From Desulfarculus sp. (lineage in GTDB: Bacteria; Desulfobacterota; Desulfarculia; Desulfarculales; Desulfarculaceae), in contig JACRDC010000053.1 in assembly GCA_016218705.1 (NCBI GenBank), positions 62,001 through 126,000 of the forward strand: a stretch of 64,000 nt of DNA, given 5' to 3'. Position 1 is the stretch's first letter. The number at the start of each line of letters is the position of its first letter. The notes beneath the pieces were generated by a model. The model was not told where the DNA came from. It did not search any database and saw only the letters and a program-made list of their open reading frames with translations. Shown one piece after another: positions 9,281 to 20,132 of this stretch. The position numbers were made by a program, and so were the translations under genes.

Positions 9281-10258
9281 ATGATCGAGGTACGCGACCT
9301 TAGCAAGCGCTTCGGCGCCACCCTGGCGGTGGACGGCCTGAACTTCGCGGTGGCCGCCGGCGAAATACTGGGCTTTCTGGGGCCCAACGGCGCCGGCAAG
9401 ACCACCACCATGCGCCTGCTCACCGGGTTTTTCCCTCCCACCTCCGGCGCGGCCTTCATCGCCGGGCACGACGTGGTGGAAGAGCCCCTGGCCGCCCGGC
9501 GCGCCGTGGGGTATCTGCCCGAGAACGTGCCGCTTTACGTGGGCATGCGCGTGCGGGAGTACCTGGACTTCGTGGGCGCGGCCAAGGGCCTGGACAAACT
9601 GGCCGCCCGCCGCGAGGGCATGCGGGTCATGGAGGCCACAGGCATCACCGCCCGCGCCGGCCAGCTCATCAAGCAGCTCAGCAAGGGCTTTCGCCAGCGG
9701 GTGGGCCTGGCCCAGGCCCTGTTGGGCGACCCGCCGGTGTTGATCCTGGACGAGCCCACCATCGGCCTGGACCCGGGGCAGATCGTGGAGATCAGGGGCC
9801 TCATCAAGGGCATGGCCGGCCAGAAGACCGTGATATTCAGTAGCCACATCCTCGGCGAGGTGGCCGCCGTGTGCCAGCGGGTGGTCATCATCGCCCAGGG
9901 CCGCCTGGTGGCCCAGGGACCGCCCTCCCTGCTCAGCCCCGAGGCCCAGGCCCGCGCCTTGCGCCTGGTGGCCCAGGCCGCGCCCGAGCGCCTGGCCCAG
10001 GTGCTGGCGGCGGTGCCCGGGGTGCTCTCCCAGGAGCCGCTGGCCTTGGCCGCTGGCCAGGAGGGCTGCGCGGCCCTGCGCCTGACCTTGGCCAGCGGCC
10101 CCCAGGTGGTGGCGGCGGTGGCGCGGGCGGTGGTGGAGGCTGGCCTGGGCCTGGTGGAACTGACGCCCCTGTCCCAAAGCCTGGAGGAGGTCTTCGTGCA
10201 ACTTACCCGGGGCGAACCCGGCCCGGCGGCCCCAACCCAGGCGGAGACCCAGGCGTGA
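9281..10258 (+). CDS. ABC transporter ATP-binding protein (ABC-2 / GldA-like)
   Basis: Walker A GPNGAGKTTTMRLL, signature QLSKGFRQRVGLAQAL, Walker B VLILDEPTIGLDP. Confidence 0.9.
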   Translation: MIEVRDLSKRFGATLAVDGLNFAVAAGEILGFLGPNGAGKTTTMRLLTGFFPPTSGAAFIAGHDVVEEPLAARRAVGYLPENVPLYVGMRVREYLDFVGAAKGLDKLAARREGMRVMEATGITARAGQLIKQLSKGFRQRVGLAQALLGDPPVLILDEPTIGLDPGQIVEIRGLIKGMAGQKTVIFSSHILGEVAAVCQRVVIIAQGRLVAQGPPSLLSPEAQARALRLVAQAAPERLAQVLAAVPGVLSQEPLALAAGQEGCAALRLTLASGPQVVAAVARAVVEAGLGLVELTPLSQSLEEVFVQLTRGEPGPAAPTQAETQA

Positions 10259-11022
10259 GGGGACTCCAGGCCATATACCTGCGCGAGCTTAGGGCCTATT
10301 TCCACTCGCCCATCGCCTACGTCCTGTGGGTGGGCTTCTTGCTGCTCACGGGCTATTTCTTTTATTCCGGCACCATGTACTACGCCCTGGCCAGCCTGCA
10401 AACCATGCAGAACCCCATGGGCGGCGGACCCAACCTGCACGACTATCTGGTGGCCCCCCTGCTGGGCAACATGTCGGTGCTGATGATGCTCATGGCGCCG
10501 CTGTTGACCATGCGCCTTCTTAGCGAGGAGAAACGCTCCGGCACCCTGGAGCTGTTGTTGTCCTACCCCCTGGGCGACCTGGCGGTGGTGCTGGGCAAGT
10601 TCCTGGCGGCTTTATCCATGCTGGCCTTGATCCTGGCGCCCACCCTGCTGCACATGCTCATCCTGACCTGGCTGGGGCCGGTGCACTGGCCCGGCCTGCT
10701 GCTGGGCTACCTGGGGCTCTTGCTGCTGGGTGGGGGCTTCGTGGCCCTGGGCCTGTTGGCCTCGGCATGCACCGAGAACCAGATCGTGGCCGCGGTGACG
10801 GCCTTTGCCGGGCTCTTGCTCTTGTGGGTGCTGCGCTGGTCGGGCGGCCTGGCCGGCCCCACCTGGGGTCCCCTGGTGGAGTTCCTCAGCCTCAGCCTGC
10901 ACTTCGAGAACCTGGCCAAGGGGCTTTTTGATACCGCCGACCTGGCCTATTTCCTGCTGTTCATGGGTTTCTTCCTGGTGGCCAGCCTGCGGGTCCTGGA
11001 GGCCAAGCGATGGAAGGCCTAG
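10255..11022 (+). CDS. ABC-2 permease (GldF-like)
   Basis: In-frame GTG start at 10255 overlapping the ATPase stop; IYLRELRAYFHSPIAYVLWVGFLLLTGYFF and MRLLSEEKRSGTLELLLSYPL. Confidence 0.85.
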   Translation: MRGLQAIYLRELRAYFHSPIAYVLWVGFLLLTGYFFYSGTMYYALASLQTMQNPMGGGPNLHDYLVAPLLGNMSVLMMLMAPLLTMRLLSEEKRSGTLELLLSYPLGDLAVVLGKFLAALSMLALILAPTLLHMLILTWLGPVHWPGLLLGYLGLLLLGGGFVALGLLASACTENQIVAAVTAFAGLLLLWVLRWSGGLAGPTWGPLVEFLSLSLHFENLAKGLFDTADLAYFLLFMGFFLVASLRVLEAKRWKA

Positions 11023-12398
11023 GCAAGAGCCGCGCGGCCCGCCTGGGCCTGGGGGCAGGGGCCTCGCTGGTCATGGCCCTGGCCATCGCCCTGCTCCTGG
11101 GGGCCTTGGCCAGCCGCTACCACCTGCGCCTGGACCTGAGCAAGGACGCCCGCCATACCCTGGCCCCCCAGACCGTGCAGATACTGGCCAAGCTGCAAGA
11201 GCCGGTCAGGGCCTACGCCTTCTGGGGCGAGGGCCAGGCCGGCCGCCAGACCCTGCACGACCTCCTGGACCAGTACGCCTATCACAGCCGCCACTTCTCC
11301 TACCAGTTCGTGGACCCCGACCGCGAGCCCAGCCTGGCCAAGCGCTTCGAGGTGCGTGCCTACGGCCAGATCGTGCTGGCCAAGGGCGACAAGGTGGAAA
11401 GGGCCAAGCTGCCCGAGGAGCAGGAGCTGACCAGCGCCCTGGTGCGCCTGGGCCGCCAGGGGCAAAAGACCATCTACCTGCTGGCTGGCCACGGCGAGGC
11501 CGCGCCCCAAGAGGCCGGCCAGGAGGGCCTGAGCCAGTTCAAGAAGGCCCTGGAACAGCAGGACTATCTGGTCAAGCCCCTGTTGCTGGCCAGCGCCGGC
11601 CAGGTGCCGGCCGACGCCTCCCTGGTGGTGGTGGCCGGCCCCCGCAGGCCCCTGCTGCCCGCCGAGGCCTCGGCCCTGGACCAGCACCTGGGCCGGGGCG
11701 GCGGGCTCTTGCTGCTGTTGGAGCCGGAGCAGGACGGCGGCCTGAGCGGTTGGCTCAAGGAGCGGGGCGTGCTCCTGGACGACGACCTGGTGCTGGACCC
11801 CTCCAGCAGCCTGGTGGGGGCCAGCCCGGCCTGGCCCATCGTCAGCGACTTCGGCGGCCATCACCTGACCCGGCCCCTGGAGGGCCTGGTCTGCTACTTC
11901 CCCCTGGCCCGCTCGCTCAGGCTGGCCAGGCCCCTGCCCCAAGGCGCCCGGGGGATGGAGATACTGCCCACCAGCGACACCGCCTGGGGGGCCATGGACC
12001 TGGGGGTACTGAAAAGCGGCCAGGCCCGCTTCGAGCCGGGGCGCGACCTCAAGGGTCCCCTGAGCCTGGGCGCGGTGTTGGATGTGCCCGCGCCGGCGGC
12101 CCCGGCCAGCCAGGGCCAGGCCCCCACGGGCCGTCTGGCGGTGATCGGTGACAGTGATTTCCTGCATAACCAGCACCTTAGCCAGGTGGCCCACCGCGAT
12201 TTGGCGCTGAACCTGGTGGGGCACCTCAGCGAGGACCAGGGGCAGATAGCCTTAAGGCCCCGGCAGGGCGACAGCCAGCCCCTGCTGCTGACCCCCGCCC
12301 AGGTCTATGTGGTTTTCGGGTTGCCCTTGGTGTTGTTGCCCCTTATTTTCCTAATATTGGGCATCGTGGTGACCCGGGGGCGCAGGAGGCCGGCGTGA
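11010..12398 (+). CDS. GldG-family ABC auxiliary protein
   Basis: Follows the ABC-2 pair; SRYHLRLDLSKDARHTLAPQTVQILAKL and YQFVDPDREPSLAKRFEV; C-terminal TM. Confidence 0.82.
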   Translation: MEGLGKSRAARLGLGAGASLVMALAIALLLGALASRYHLRLDLSKDARHTLAPQTVQILAKLQEPVRAYAFWGEGQAGRQTLHDLLDQYAYHSRHFSYQFVDPDREPSLAKRFEVRAYGQIVLAKGDKVERAKLPEEQELTSALVRLGRQGQKTIYLLAGHGEAAPQEAGQEGLSQFKKALEQQDYLVKPLLLASAGQVPADASLVVVAGPRRPLLPAEASALDQHLGRGGGLLLLLEPEQDGGLSGWLKERGVLLDDDLVLDPSSSLVGASPAWPIVSDFGGHHLTRPLEGLVCYFPLARSLRLARPLPQGARGMEILPTSDTAWGAMDLGVLKSGQARFEPGRDLKGPLSLGAVLDVPAPAAPASQGQAPTGRLAVIGDSDFLHNQHLSQVAHRDLALNLVGHLSEDQGQIALRPRQGDSQPLLLTPAQVYVVFGLPLVLLPLIFLILGIVVTRGRRRPA

Positions 12399-13759
12399 GG
12401 TCCAGGCAGTTGTTGACATGGGCCGTGATCCTGGCCGTGGCCGCCGGGGCCTGGCTCTTGAGCACCCACCTGGACAAGCGCCACCAGGAGGAGGAGGCCC
12501 AAGCCAACCGCCTCATGCCCCCCGAAGAAATCATGGCCGCGCGCTCGCTGGATTTGACGGGGCGCGAGTACCCCCAGCCCCTGCGCCTGGAGCGCGGCGG
12601 CCAGGAGGGCTGGCGCCTGACCCAGCCCCTGGAGTACCCCGCCGACGGCCTGGTGGTGGGGCGCATGCTCACCAGCCTGTCCCAGGCGCGCATCACCCAG
12701 CGCCTGGCCCAGCCCGGCCCCCTGGCCGACTTCGGCCTGGAGCCGCCTGGCCTGGAACTGACCCTGGGCGGCCCCGCCGGCCAGGCCAGCAGGCTGCTGG
12801 TGGGCGAGCTCAGCCCCAGCGGCGAGTCGGTCTACCTGGCCCGGCCGGGCCAAGCCGAGGTGCTGCTGGCCCCGGCCGAGCTGCGCGGCGCCCTGGCGCG
12901 GGGCCTATTGGAGCTGCGCGACAAGACCGTGCTGGAATTCCCCCTGGCCCAGGTGCGGCGGGTGGAACTCAGGCAGGAGGGGGCCAAGGCCCTGGTGTTG
13001 GAGCGCCAGGACGGCGGCTGGCAATTGGCCGGCCAGGGCCCCGCCGACCCTCGAGAGGTGGAGAACCTGCTCCTACAAGCCCACGGCCTCTTAGCCCAGG
13101 GTTTTTTGGACCGCGACTTCAAGCCGGCCAAGCTGGGTCTGGAGCCGCCGCGCAACCTGCTGCTATTGACCCTGCAAGACGGCGGCGAGCGGGGCCTGGC
13201 CTGGGGCCTGGGGGTGCCGGGCAAGAACCAAATCTACGCCCGCCGCCAGGAGGGCGGGCCGCTGCTCTTGGTGAGCGACGAGGGCCTGGCCCGCCTGCAA
13301 CGCCAGCCCCGGGACCTCCTGGACCGGCGGTTCTTCACCCTGGAGCGCTCGGCGGTGGAGGGCCTCAGGATCGCCAGGCAGGGCAGCCAGATGGTCTTCG
13401 CCCGCCAGGACGGCCAGTGGCGGCGCCTACAGCCCCCTGGCGGCCCCCAGGAGGGCCAGATGGCCGAGCAGCTGCTCTGGGAGCTTTTGGACCTGAAGTG
13501 GGAAAAGCCCCTGGCCGCCGGCCAGCACGGCCTGGAAACGCCCACCCTGAGCTTGAGCATCTGGCCCCGGGAGGGGCCGGGGGCCGGCCAGACCCTGGAG
13601 CTGGGCCAGGCCGACCCCCAGAGCGGCCTGACGGCGGCCCGCCTGATGGGACGAACCGAGGTTTTGGGCGTAAAATTAGATTTTTTGGATAAAATCCCCC
13701 AGGAGGCCGGGGAGCCGGCCCCCGCCCCGGGGGAGCAAGGCCACTCAGTAAGGAAGTAA
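12395..13759 (+). CDS. DUF4340 domain-containing protein
   Basis: N-terminal TM then repeated [33 protein letters not shown]-type units; ATGA overlap with the GldG-like gene. Confidence 0.75.
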   Translation: MRSRQLLTWAVILAVAAGAWLLSTHLDKRHQEEEAQANRLMPPEEIMAARSLDLTGREYPQPLRLERGGQEGWRLTQPLEYPADGLVVGRMLTSLSQARITQRLAQPGPLADFGLEPPGLELTLGGPAGQASRLLVGELSPSGESVYLARPGQAEVLLAPAELRGALARGLLELRDKTVLEFPLAQVRRVELRQEGAKALVLERQDGGWQLAGQGPADPREVENLLLQAHGLLAQGFLDRDFKPAKLGLEPPRNLLLLTLQDGGERGLAWGLGVPGKNQIYARRQEGGPLLLVSDEGLARLQRQPRDLLDRRFFTLERSAVEGLRIARQGSQMVFARQDGQWRRLQPPGGPQEGQMAEQLLWELLDLKWEKPLAAGQHGLETPTLSLSIWPREGPGAGQTLELGQADPQSGLTAARLMGRTEVLGVKLDFLDKIPQEAGEPAPAPGEQGHSVRK

Positions 13760-13764
13760 AAAAG

Positions 13765-14133
13765 ATGGCAAGAGTTACCGTGGAGGACTGCCTGCGCAGG
13801 ATTGACAACCGCTTCAGCCTGGTACACCTGGCGGCCAAGCGGGTGCGGCAGCTCAGGGAGGGCGCCCCGCCCCACCTGGAGGTCAAGAACAAGGAGGTCG
13901 TGCTGGCCCTCAGGGAGATCGCCTCGGGCGACGTCTACCCGGTCAGCGCCGAGGAGGCCGAGATCGAACGCGCCGCCGCCGAGGAGCGCGAGCGCGCCCG
14001 CATCGCCCAGGCCGTGGCCGAAGCCGAGGCCCAGGCCCGCGCCGCCGCCGCCCTGAGCATGGACGAGGACGACGAGGACGACGAGGAGTTGGAAGAGGAA
14101 GACAACGGCGACCAGGGCCAGGACCGGGGCTAG
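13765..14133 (+). CDS. rpoZ: DNA-directed RNA polymerase omega subunit with acidic C-terminal extension
   Basis: [30 protein letters not shown]...[15 protein letters not shown]. Confidence 0.92.
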   Translation: MARVTVEDCLRRIDNRFSLVHLAAKRVRQLREGAPPHLEVKNKEVVLALREIASGDVYPVSAEEAEIERAAAEERERARIAQAVAEAEAQARAAAALSMDEDDEDDEELEEEDNGDQGQDRG

Positions 14134-14135
14134 AC

Positions 14136-14483
14136 ATGGCCCGCGACCAACTGCCCCCGGCCAAGGAACGGCGGCGCCTGCTGGCGCAGAAGGCCGGCAC
14201 CCTGGCCCAGGCCGGCGCCGGCTTCCTGCGGGAGGGGCGCTGGGGCGAGGCCCTGGAGTGCCTGGCCGCCGCCGGCGACCGGGCCGGCCTTGACGAACTG
14301 GCCGGCCAGGCCCTGGAGGCCGGCGACCTCTTCACCTGGCGCCGCGTCCTGGAGGCCCTGGGGCGGGAGCCCGACCCCCAGGGGCTGGCCCAATTAAAGG
14401 CGAAGGCCCAGGAGTTGGGCAAGCAGGGCTTTGCCCTGGCCGCGCAGGACCTCCTGGAGCCCGGTGACGAACCAAAGCCATGA
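14136..14483 (+). CDS. Small hypothetical protein between rpoZ and dnaJ
   Basis: Intact ORF, tight spacing and ATGA overlap with dna[36 protein letters not shown]. Confidence 0.6.
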   Translation: MARDQLPPAKERRRLLAQKAGTLAQAGAGFLREGRWGEALECLAAAGDRAGLDELAGQALEAGDLFTWRRVLEALGREPDPQGLAQLKAKAQELGKQGFALAAQDLLEPGDEPKP

Positions 14484-15607
14484 AACGCTGCTACTACGAA
14501 ATATTGGGAGTGGAGCGCGGGTGCGACCCCGAGGTGCTCAAGAAGGCCTACCGCCGCCTGGCCATGGAGCTGCACCCCGACCGCAACCCCGGTGACGCCG
14601 AGGCCGAGGAAAAATTCAAGGAGGCCGCCGAGGCCTACGAGGTGCTGCGCGACGACGAAAAGCGCCGCCTCTACGATGCCTATGGCCACGAAGGGCTCAA
14701 GAACACGGGCTTTTCGGGCTTCGGCGGCATGGGCGACATCTTCAGCGCCTTCTCCGACGTCTTTGAGGGGCTCTTTGGCTTTCCCGGCGGGGCGCCCCGG
14801 GGCGGCCCCCAGCGGGGCCGCGACCTGCGCTACGACCTGGAGATCAGCCTGGAGGAGGCCGCCCAGGGCAAGCAGGCCAGTTTCCGGGTGGGGCGCGAAC
14901 TGGCCTGCGCCGAGTGCTCGGGACGGGGGCAGAAGGGCGGCACCCAGCCGCCGGTCTGCCCGGCCTGCGGCGGCCAGGGACAGGTTCTGCGCAGCCAGGG
15001 CTTCTTTCGCCTGGCCACCACCTGCCCCCAGTGCCGGGGCGAGGGCCGCCTGGTCACCGACCCCTGCCCGGCCTGCCGGGGCCGCGGCCGCAAGTTCGAG
15101 GAAAAGGAACTCTCGGTGCGCATCCCCCCGGGCATCGGCCATGGCCAACGCCTGCGCATGCGCGGCGAGGGCGAGGGCGGCGGCCTGGGCGGCGAGCCCG
15201 GCGACCTCTACGTGGTGGTGCACCAGAAGCCTCACCAGGTATTTGAGCGCGACGGCGATTCTCTCTACCGCCAGTTGAAGGTTTCCATGGTGCAGGCCGC
15301 CCTGGGACGCACCGTGTTGGTGGATTCCCTGATTGACGGCCCGGCCGAGCTGGATATCCCCGCCGGGGCCCAGACCGGCGACCTGGTGCGCCTGCCCGGC
15401 CTGGGCATGCCTCGCCTGCGCGACGAGCGCCGGGGCGACATCCTGGTGCAACTGGTGGTGCGCACCCCCCAGAAGCTCTCCAAGGACCAGAAGCGCCTCT
15501 TGGAGGAACTGGCCCAGATGGGCGACGACCAGGCTGCGTCCGAGCCCCTGGCCGAGGGCGAGGAGGCCGCGCCCAAAAAGAAAAAGAAACGCCGCTGGGG
15601 GTTGTAG
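14480..15607 (+). CDS. dnaJ: Chaperone DnaJ
   Basis: J domain [36 protein letters not shown], Cys-rich zinc repeats ([32 protein letters not shown]). Confidence 0.95.
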   Translation: MKRCYYEILGVERGCDPEVLKKAYRRLAMELHPDRNPGDAEAEEKFKEAAEAYEVLRDDEKRRLYDAYGHEGLKNTGFSGFGGMGDIFSAFSDVFEGLFGFPGGAPRGGPQRGRDLRYDLEISLEEAAQGKQASFRVGRELACAECSGRGQKGGTQPPVCPACGGQGQVLRSQGFFRLATTCPQCRGEGRLVTDPCPACRGRGRKFEEKELSVRIPPGIGHGQRLRMRGEGEGGGLGGEPGDLYVVVHQKPHQVFERDGDSLYRQLKVSMVQAALGRTVLVDSLIDGPAELDIPAGAQTGDLVRLPGLGMPRLRDERRGDILVQLVVRTPQKLSKDQKRLLEELAQMGDDQAASEPLAEGEEAAPKKKKKRRWGL

Positions 15608-15611
15608 GCAC

Positions 15612-16118
15612 ATGGCCAAGCAGCAAAAGGCGCCGTCCGCCGGGCTCAGCCATCTGGACGCCAGGGGTCAGGCCCGCATGGTGGACGTGGGAAACAAGCC
15701 TCCCACCCAGCGCCAGGCCACGGCCCGGGGCAAGGTGTTGCTGAACCCCGAGGTGCTGGGGCTCATCGCCCAAGGCGGCCTGCCCAAGGGCGACGCCCTG
15801 GCCGTGGCCCGCATCGCCGGCATCCAGGCGGCCAAGCGCACCCCCGAGCTGATTCCCCTGTGCCACCCTCTGCCCATCAGCGCCGTGAGCCTGGACCTTA
15901 CCCCCCAGGCCGACGGCGTGCTCATCGAGGCCACCGTCAAAACCACCGCCCCCACCGGCGTGGAGATGGAGGCGCTCACGGCGGTGAGCGTGGCCGCTTT
16001 AGCCCTCTACGACATGATAAAATCAATGCAGCGCGACGCGGTCATCGAGGGGATATGGCTGGTGGCCAAGTCCGGCGGCAAGAGCGGCCCCTACAGCCGG
16101 GAGCCCCGGCGGGCATAA
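15612..16118 (+). CDS. moaC: Cyclic pyranopterin monophosphate synthase MoaC
   Basis: [60 protein letters not shown]. Confidence 0.96.
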   Translation: MAKQQKAPSAGLSHLDARGQARMVDVGNKPPTQRQATARGKVLLNPEVLGLIAQGGLPKGDALAVARIAGIQAAKRTPELIPLCHPLPISAVSLDLTPQADGVLIEATVKTTAPTGVEMEALTAVSVAALALYDMIKSMQRDAVIEGIWLVAKSGGKSGPYSREPRRA

Positions 16119-16272
16119 CGGGTCGTATAGGGCCGCTGGGTGGCTCCCGGTGTAAGCAGGCCGCCCGGGCGGTGGCCGCCGGACCCGCCCCTCCCCCGCC
16201 CGGTCTTTACAGCCAGGGGCCAGCATGATAAACTCCGCCCTCAATCCTCGCCAATAACCGGGAGAGGTGCCC

Positions 16273-16635
16273 ATGGACAAGGAAAAGCTGGAATTCTTCC
16301 GCAAGCTCATGCAGGAGCAGCTCGACGAGCTCTTGAGCGAGGCCGAGCGTACCGTGGCGGGCATGACCGACGCCAAGGAGAACTTTCCCGACCCCACCGA
16401 CCGGGCCGCCCTGGAGTCGGACCGCAACTTTGTGTTGCGCATCCGCGACCGGGAGCGCAAGCTCATCAGCAAGATCAACGAGGCCCTCTTGCGCCTGGAT
16501 GACGGCACCTACGGCATCTGCGAGTCCTGCGGGGAGGATATAAGCGAGGAAAGACTCACCGCGCGGCCGGTGACCACCCTGTGCTTCGATTGCAAGAAAC
16601 GCCAGGAGGTCATGGAAAAGGCCCGGGGCAAATAG
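16273..16635 (+). CDS. dksA: DksA/TraR-family zinc-finger transcription factor
   Basis: DRAALESDRNFVLRIRDRERKLISKINEALLRLDDGTYGICESCGEDISEERLTARPVTTLCFDCK. Confidence 0.94.
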   Translation: MDKEKLEFFRKLMQEQLDELLSEAERTVAGMTDAKENFPDPTDRAALESDRNFVLRIRDRERKLISKINEALLRLDDGTYGICESCGEDISEERLTARPVTTLCFDCKKRQEVMEKARGK

Positions 16636-16702
16636 GCGGCATTCCCCCACGGCCCGGCCCGCCGCTTGGCCTAGTCCTTCCCTCGCGCGGGCGGCGATAG
16701 GC

Positions 16703-18103
16703 ATGTTCCAGCAACGCCTGCAGTTCTTCCGTTCCATTCTCTACCTGGGCGATTTGTCCCTGGTGGTGGTCTGCTGGGTCGCCGCCTACTACATCCGTTT
16801 CTACTATCCCCTCTTTCCGGTCACCAAGGGCGTGCCCGACGTGCAGCTCTATCTGGCGCTCTTGCTCCTGGTGCTGGTGATCTACGCCGTGGTCTTCCAG
16901 GCCCTGGGGCTGTATAGGCGGCCCTGGGCGGGGCTATCCCAGACCTGGTGGCCGGTCTTCAAGGCCGCCACCTCCGGCGTGGTGGTGGCGGTGACCCTGG
17001 CCTTCTTCGTGCGCCCCTACGACTTCAGCCGTCTGGTCTTCGCCCATTTCTACGTGCTGCTCTTCCTGGCCCTGCTGGCCTTCAGGCCGCTGCTGCGGCT
17101 CTTGTGGAGCCGCACCCATCCCGAGCACCAGGGCGAGGCGGTCTTGATCGTGGGCATTGACGACCTGGGCCGGCAACTGGCGGCCAAGATACGCCAGCAC
17201 CCGGTGCTGGGCCTGCGCATCGTGGGCTTCCTCACCCGCCGGCCCGAGCTGGTGGGCCAGGACATCGAGGGCGTGCCGGTATTGGGGCTGTACAACCAGG
17301 TGCCCCAGGTGCTGGCCCAATACGGCATCCAGGTGCTCATCATCGCGCTGCCCATCGCCGCCCACGAGCACATCCACGAAGTGGTGGACTTCGTGGCCGA
17401 CGAGATGGTGGACATCAAGATCGTGCCCGACCTGCACCGCTTCATCAGCCTGCACGGCTCGGTGGAGGAGTTCGAGGGCCTGCCCATCATCGGCCTGCGC
17501 GGCAGCCCCCTGGAGGGCTGGAACAGCGTGCTCAAACGCGGGATGGACATCCTGGGCAGCCTGGTGGGCATCGTGCTGCTGGGTCCCTTGATGCTCCTGA
17601 TCGCCCTTTTGGTCAAGCTCTGCTCCGGACCGGGGCCGGTGCTCTTCCGCCAGCAGCGCATGGGCCTGGATGGCCGGGTCTTCGAAATGCTCAAATTCCG
17701 CACCATGCGCCACGACGCCGAGTGCGAGACCGGCCCGGTGTGGTGCGCCGAGGGCGACCAGCGCCGCACCGGCCTGGGGGCCTTCTTGCGGGCCACCAGC
17801 CTGGACGAGATGCCCCAATTCTTCAACGTGCTCAGGGGGCAGATGAGCCTGGTGGGGCCGCGCCCCGAGCGGCCTGAGTTCATCGCCGACTTTCGGCGCA
17901 AGGTGCCGGGCTACATGCTCAGGCACAAGGTCAAGGCCGGCATCACCGGTTGGGCCCAGATCAACGGCTGGCGCGGCAACACCAGCCTGGAGGAGCGCAT
18001 AAAACACGACCTGCATTACATCGAGAACTGGTCGCTCTCCTTCGACTTCAAAATCATGGCGCTCACGGTGGTCAAGGGCTTCATCCACCCCAACGCCTAT
18101 TAG
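16703..18103 (+). CDS. Undecaprenyl-phosphate glucose phosphotransferase (polyprenyl glycosylphosphotransferase)
   Basis: N-terminal TMs, KRGMDILGSLVGIVLLGPLMLLIALLVKL...GPVLFRQQRMGLDGRVFEMLKFRTM...SLDEMPQFFNVLRGQMSLVGPRPERPEF. Confidence 0.93.
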   Translation: MFQQRLQFFRSILYLGDLSLVVVCWVAAYYIRFYYPLFPVTKGVPDVQLYLALLLLVLVIYAVVFQALGLYRRPWAGLSQTWWPVFKAATSGVVVAVTLAFFVRPYDFSRLVFAHFYVLLFLALLAFRPLLRLLWSRTHPEHQGEAVLIVGIDDLGRQLAAKIRQHPVLGLRIVGFLTRRPELVGQDIEGVPVLGLYNQVPQVLAQYGIQVLIIALPIAAHEHIHEVVDFVADEMVDIKIVPDLHRFISLHGSVEEFEGLPIIGLRGSPLEGWNSVLKRGMDILGSLVGIVLLGPLMLLIALLVKLCSGPGPVLFRQQRMGLDGRVFEMLKFRTMRHDAECETGPVWCAEGDQRRTGLGAFLRATSLDEMPQFFNVLRGQMSLVGPRPERPEFIADFRRKVPGYMLRHKVKAGITGWAQINGWRGNTSLEERIKHDLHYIENWSLSFDFKIMALTVVKGFIHPNAY

Positions 18104-18111
18104 GCCTGGCC

Positions 18112-18894
18112 ATGACCCTGACCCAGCACCTGGCCGAACTCCATCGCTACCGCGCCCTCTTGGGCGCCTTGGCCGGCCGCGAGCTCAAGGGCCGCTACCG
18201 GGGCTCGCTCCTGGGCTTTCTGTGGACCTTCCTCAATCCGCTCCTATTGCTCCTGGTCTACGCCCTGGTCTTCAGCGTGTATTTCCGGGTACAGATGGAG
18301 CACTACGCGGTCTTCATGTTCACGGGGCTCTTGCCCTGGATATTCTTCTCGCAGTCCCTAAGCGAGGGCGCCGGGGCCATCACCGACGGCGGCAGCCTGG
18401 TGACCAAGGTGCTGTTCCCCCAGCAGGTGCTGCCGGCGGTCAAGGTGCTGGCCAACTTCGCCAACTACCTCCTGAGCCTGCCCATCCTGCTGGGCTTTCT
18501 GCTGGCCGGCGGGGTGCCGCTGACCTGGTGCGCCCTGGCCTTTCCCCTGGTGGCGGCTTTGCACCTGGTGTTCACCTTCGCCCTGGTGCTGATATTGGCC
18601 ACGGCCACGGTCTTCATGCGCGACACCCGCCATCTGCTGAACAACCTCTTGACCCTGTGGTTCTTCCTGACTCCGGTGCTCTACCCCTTGAGCCAGGTGC
18701 CCGAGAAGTATCACCCCCTGGTCTACCTGAACCCGGCGGCCCTGTTCACCCTGGCCTATCAGGACATCATCTTTCACGGACGCTGGCCGCGCTGGGACCA
18801 CCTGGGCGCCCTGGCCCTGCTCTCCCTGGTGCTCTTGTGGGCGGGGATTCGGGTCTTCGAGCACTACAAGGAATACTTCGCCGAGAAGATATGA
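18112..18894 (+). CDS. Polysaccharide ABC transporter permease (Wzm-like)
   Basis: RYRALLGALAGRELKGRYRGSLLGFLWTFLNPLLLLLVYALVFSVYF. Confidence 0.92.
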   Translation: MTLTQHLAELHRYRALLGALAGRELKGRYRGSLLGFLWTFLNPLLLLLVYALVFSVYFRVQMEHYAVFMFTGLLPWIFFSQSLSEGAGAITDGGSLVTKVLFPQQVLPAVKVLANFANYLLSLPILLGFLLAGGVPLTWCALAFPLVAALHLVFTFALVLILATATVFMRDTRHLLNNLLTLWFFLTPVLYPLSQVPEKYHPLVYLNPAALFTLAYQDIIFHGRWPRWDHLGALALLSLVLLWAGIRVFEHYKEYFAEKI

Positions 18895-20132
18895 GCGATC
18901 ACCCCGCCATAGAGGTCCGGGACCTGGTCAAGCGCTTTAGGCGCGAGATGCTGGAGCGCTCCTACGGCACCTGGAAGTCGCTATTGCTCAAGCCCTTCGC
19001 CAAGAAGCGCGAGCGCGACTTCATCACCGTGCTGGACGGGCTCAGCTTTGACGTGGCCGCCGGGCGCACCCTGGCGGTGATCGGCCAGAATGGCTCGGGC
19101 AAGTCCACCCTGCTCAAGATCATGGCCGGCATCTACAAGCCCGACCAGGGCAGCGTGGCCGTGCACGGCCGGGTCAGTAGCCTCATCGAGCTGGGGGCCG
19201 GCTTCCACCCCGAGTTCAGCGGCCGCGAGAACGTGTTTCTCAACGGCACCATCCTGGGGCTATCCAAAAAGGAGATCGCCGAGCGCTTCGACCACATCGT
19301 GGCCTACTCGGGCCTGGGCGAATACATAGACGCCCCGGTGCGCACCTACAGCTCGGGCATGTACGTGCGCCTGGGCTTCTCGGTGGCGGTCAACGTGGAC
19401 CCCGACGTGCTCTTGGTGGACGAGGTCCTGGCCGTGGGCGACGAGGCCTTTGCCCACAAGTGCGAGGACAAGATCAACCAGTTCAAGCGCGCCGGCAAGA
19501 CCATCGTGCTGGTGACCCACGACCTGGGCGCCGTGGAGAAATACGCCGACGAGGTCATCTGGCTGGACGGCGGCTGCCTGGCCGCCCGGGGGGAGCCCCT
19601 GCGGGTTATTGACGCCTACCGCCAGAAGATATCGCTCATGGAGGACCAGATACGCCGCGACCAATGCCAACCCCAGGAGAGCCTGGACCAGGAGCGCTGG
19701 GGCGACGGCCAGGTGCTCATCGAGGCGGTGCGCGTCCTGGACGGCGCCGGGGGCGAGCGCGCGGTGTTCCAGCAGGGCGAGGCCTTGACCCTGGAGATGG
19801 ACTATCGCCAGATTCAGCCCACGGCGGACCTGGTCTTCGGCGTGGCCATCAGCAACGCCCAGGAGGTGCTTTGCTACGGCACCAACACCCACCTGGACCG
19901 CGTGGACCTGGGGCCCTTGCCCACGGCGGGCAGCGTGCGCTTCGACATCAGCCGCCTGGACCTGGTGCAGGGCACCTATCTGCTGGACGTGGCCGCCCAC
20001 GCCACCGACGGCCGGGCCTATGATTACATCAAGCAGGCGGCCTCCTTCGCGGTGCGCTCCGGCCTGGGAGACGAGGGCGTCTTCCGGCCGCCGCACGCCT
20101 GGCGGGCCGTGGCCAAAGGTGAAAACCCATGA
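18891..20132 (+). CDS. Polysaccharide ABC transporter ATPase (Wzt-like) with C-terminal substrate-recognition domain
   Basis: GQNGSGKSTLLKIMAGIYKPDQGSV...SSLIELGAGFHPEFSGRENV...YSSGMYVRLGFSVAV; C-terminal extension of ~150 aa. Confidence 0.92.
   Translation: MSDHPAIEVRDLVKRFRREMLERSYGTWKSLLLKPFAKKRERDFITVLDGLSFDVAAGRTLAVIGQNGSGKSTLLKIMAGIYKPDQGSVAVHGRVSSLIELGAGFHPEFSGRENVFLNGTILGLSKKEIAERFDHIVAYSGLGEYIDAPVRTYSSGMYVRLGFSVAVNVDPDVLLVDEVLAVGDEAFAHKCEDKINQFKRAGKTIVLVTHDLGAVEKYADEVIWLDGGCLAARGEPLRVIDAYRQKISLMEDQIRRDQCQPQESLDQERWGDGQVLIEAVRVLDGAGGERAVFQQGEALTLEMDYRQIQPTADLVFGVAISNAQEVLCYGTNTHLDRVDLGPLPTAGSVRFDISRLDLVQGTYLLDVAAHATDGRAYDYIKQAASFAVRSGLGDEGVFRPPHAWRAVAKGENP

Noticed and set aside
17050-17901. 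Antisense ORFs opposite the phosphotransferase gene
   Set aside because: Sense strand is a clear polyprenyl glycosylphosphotransferase; antisense translation lacks family features.
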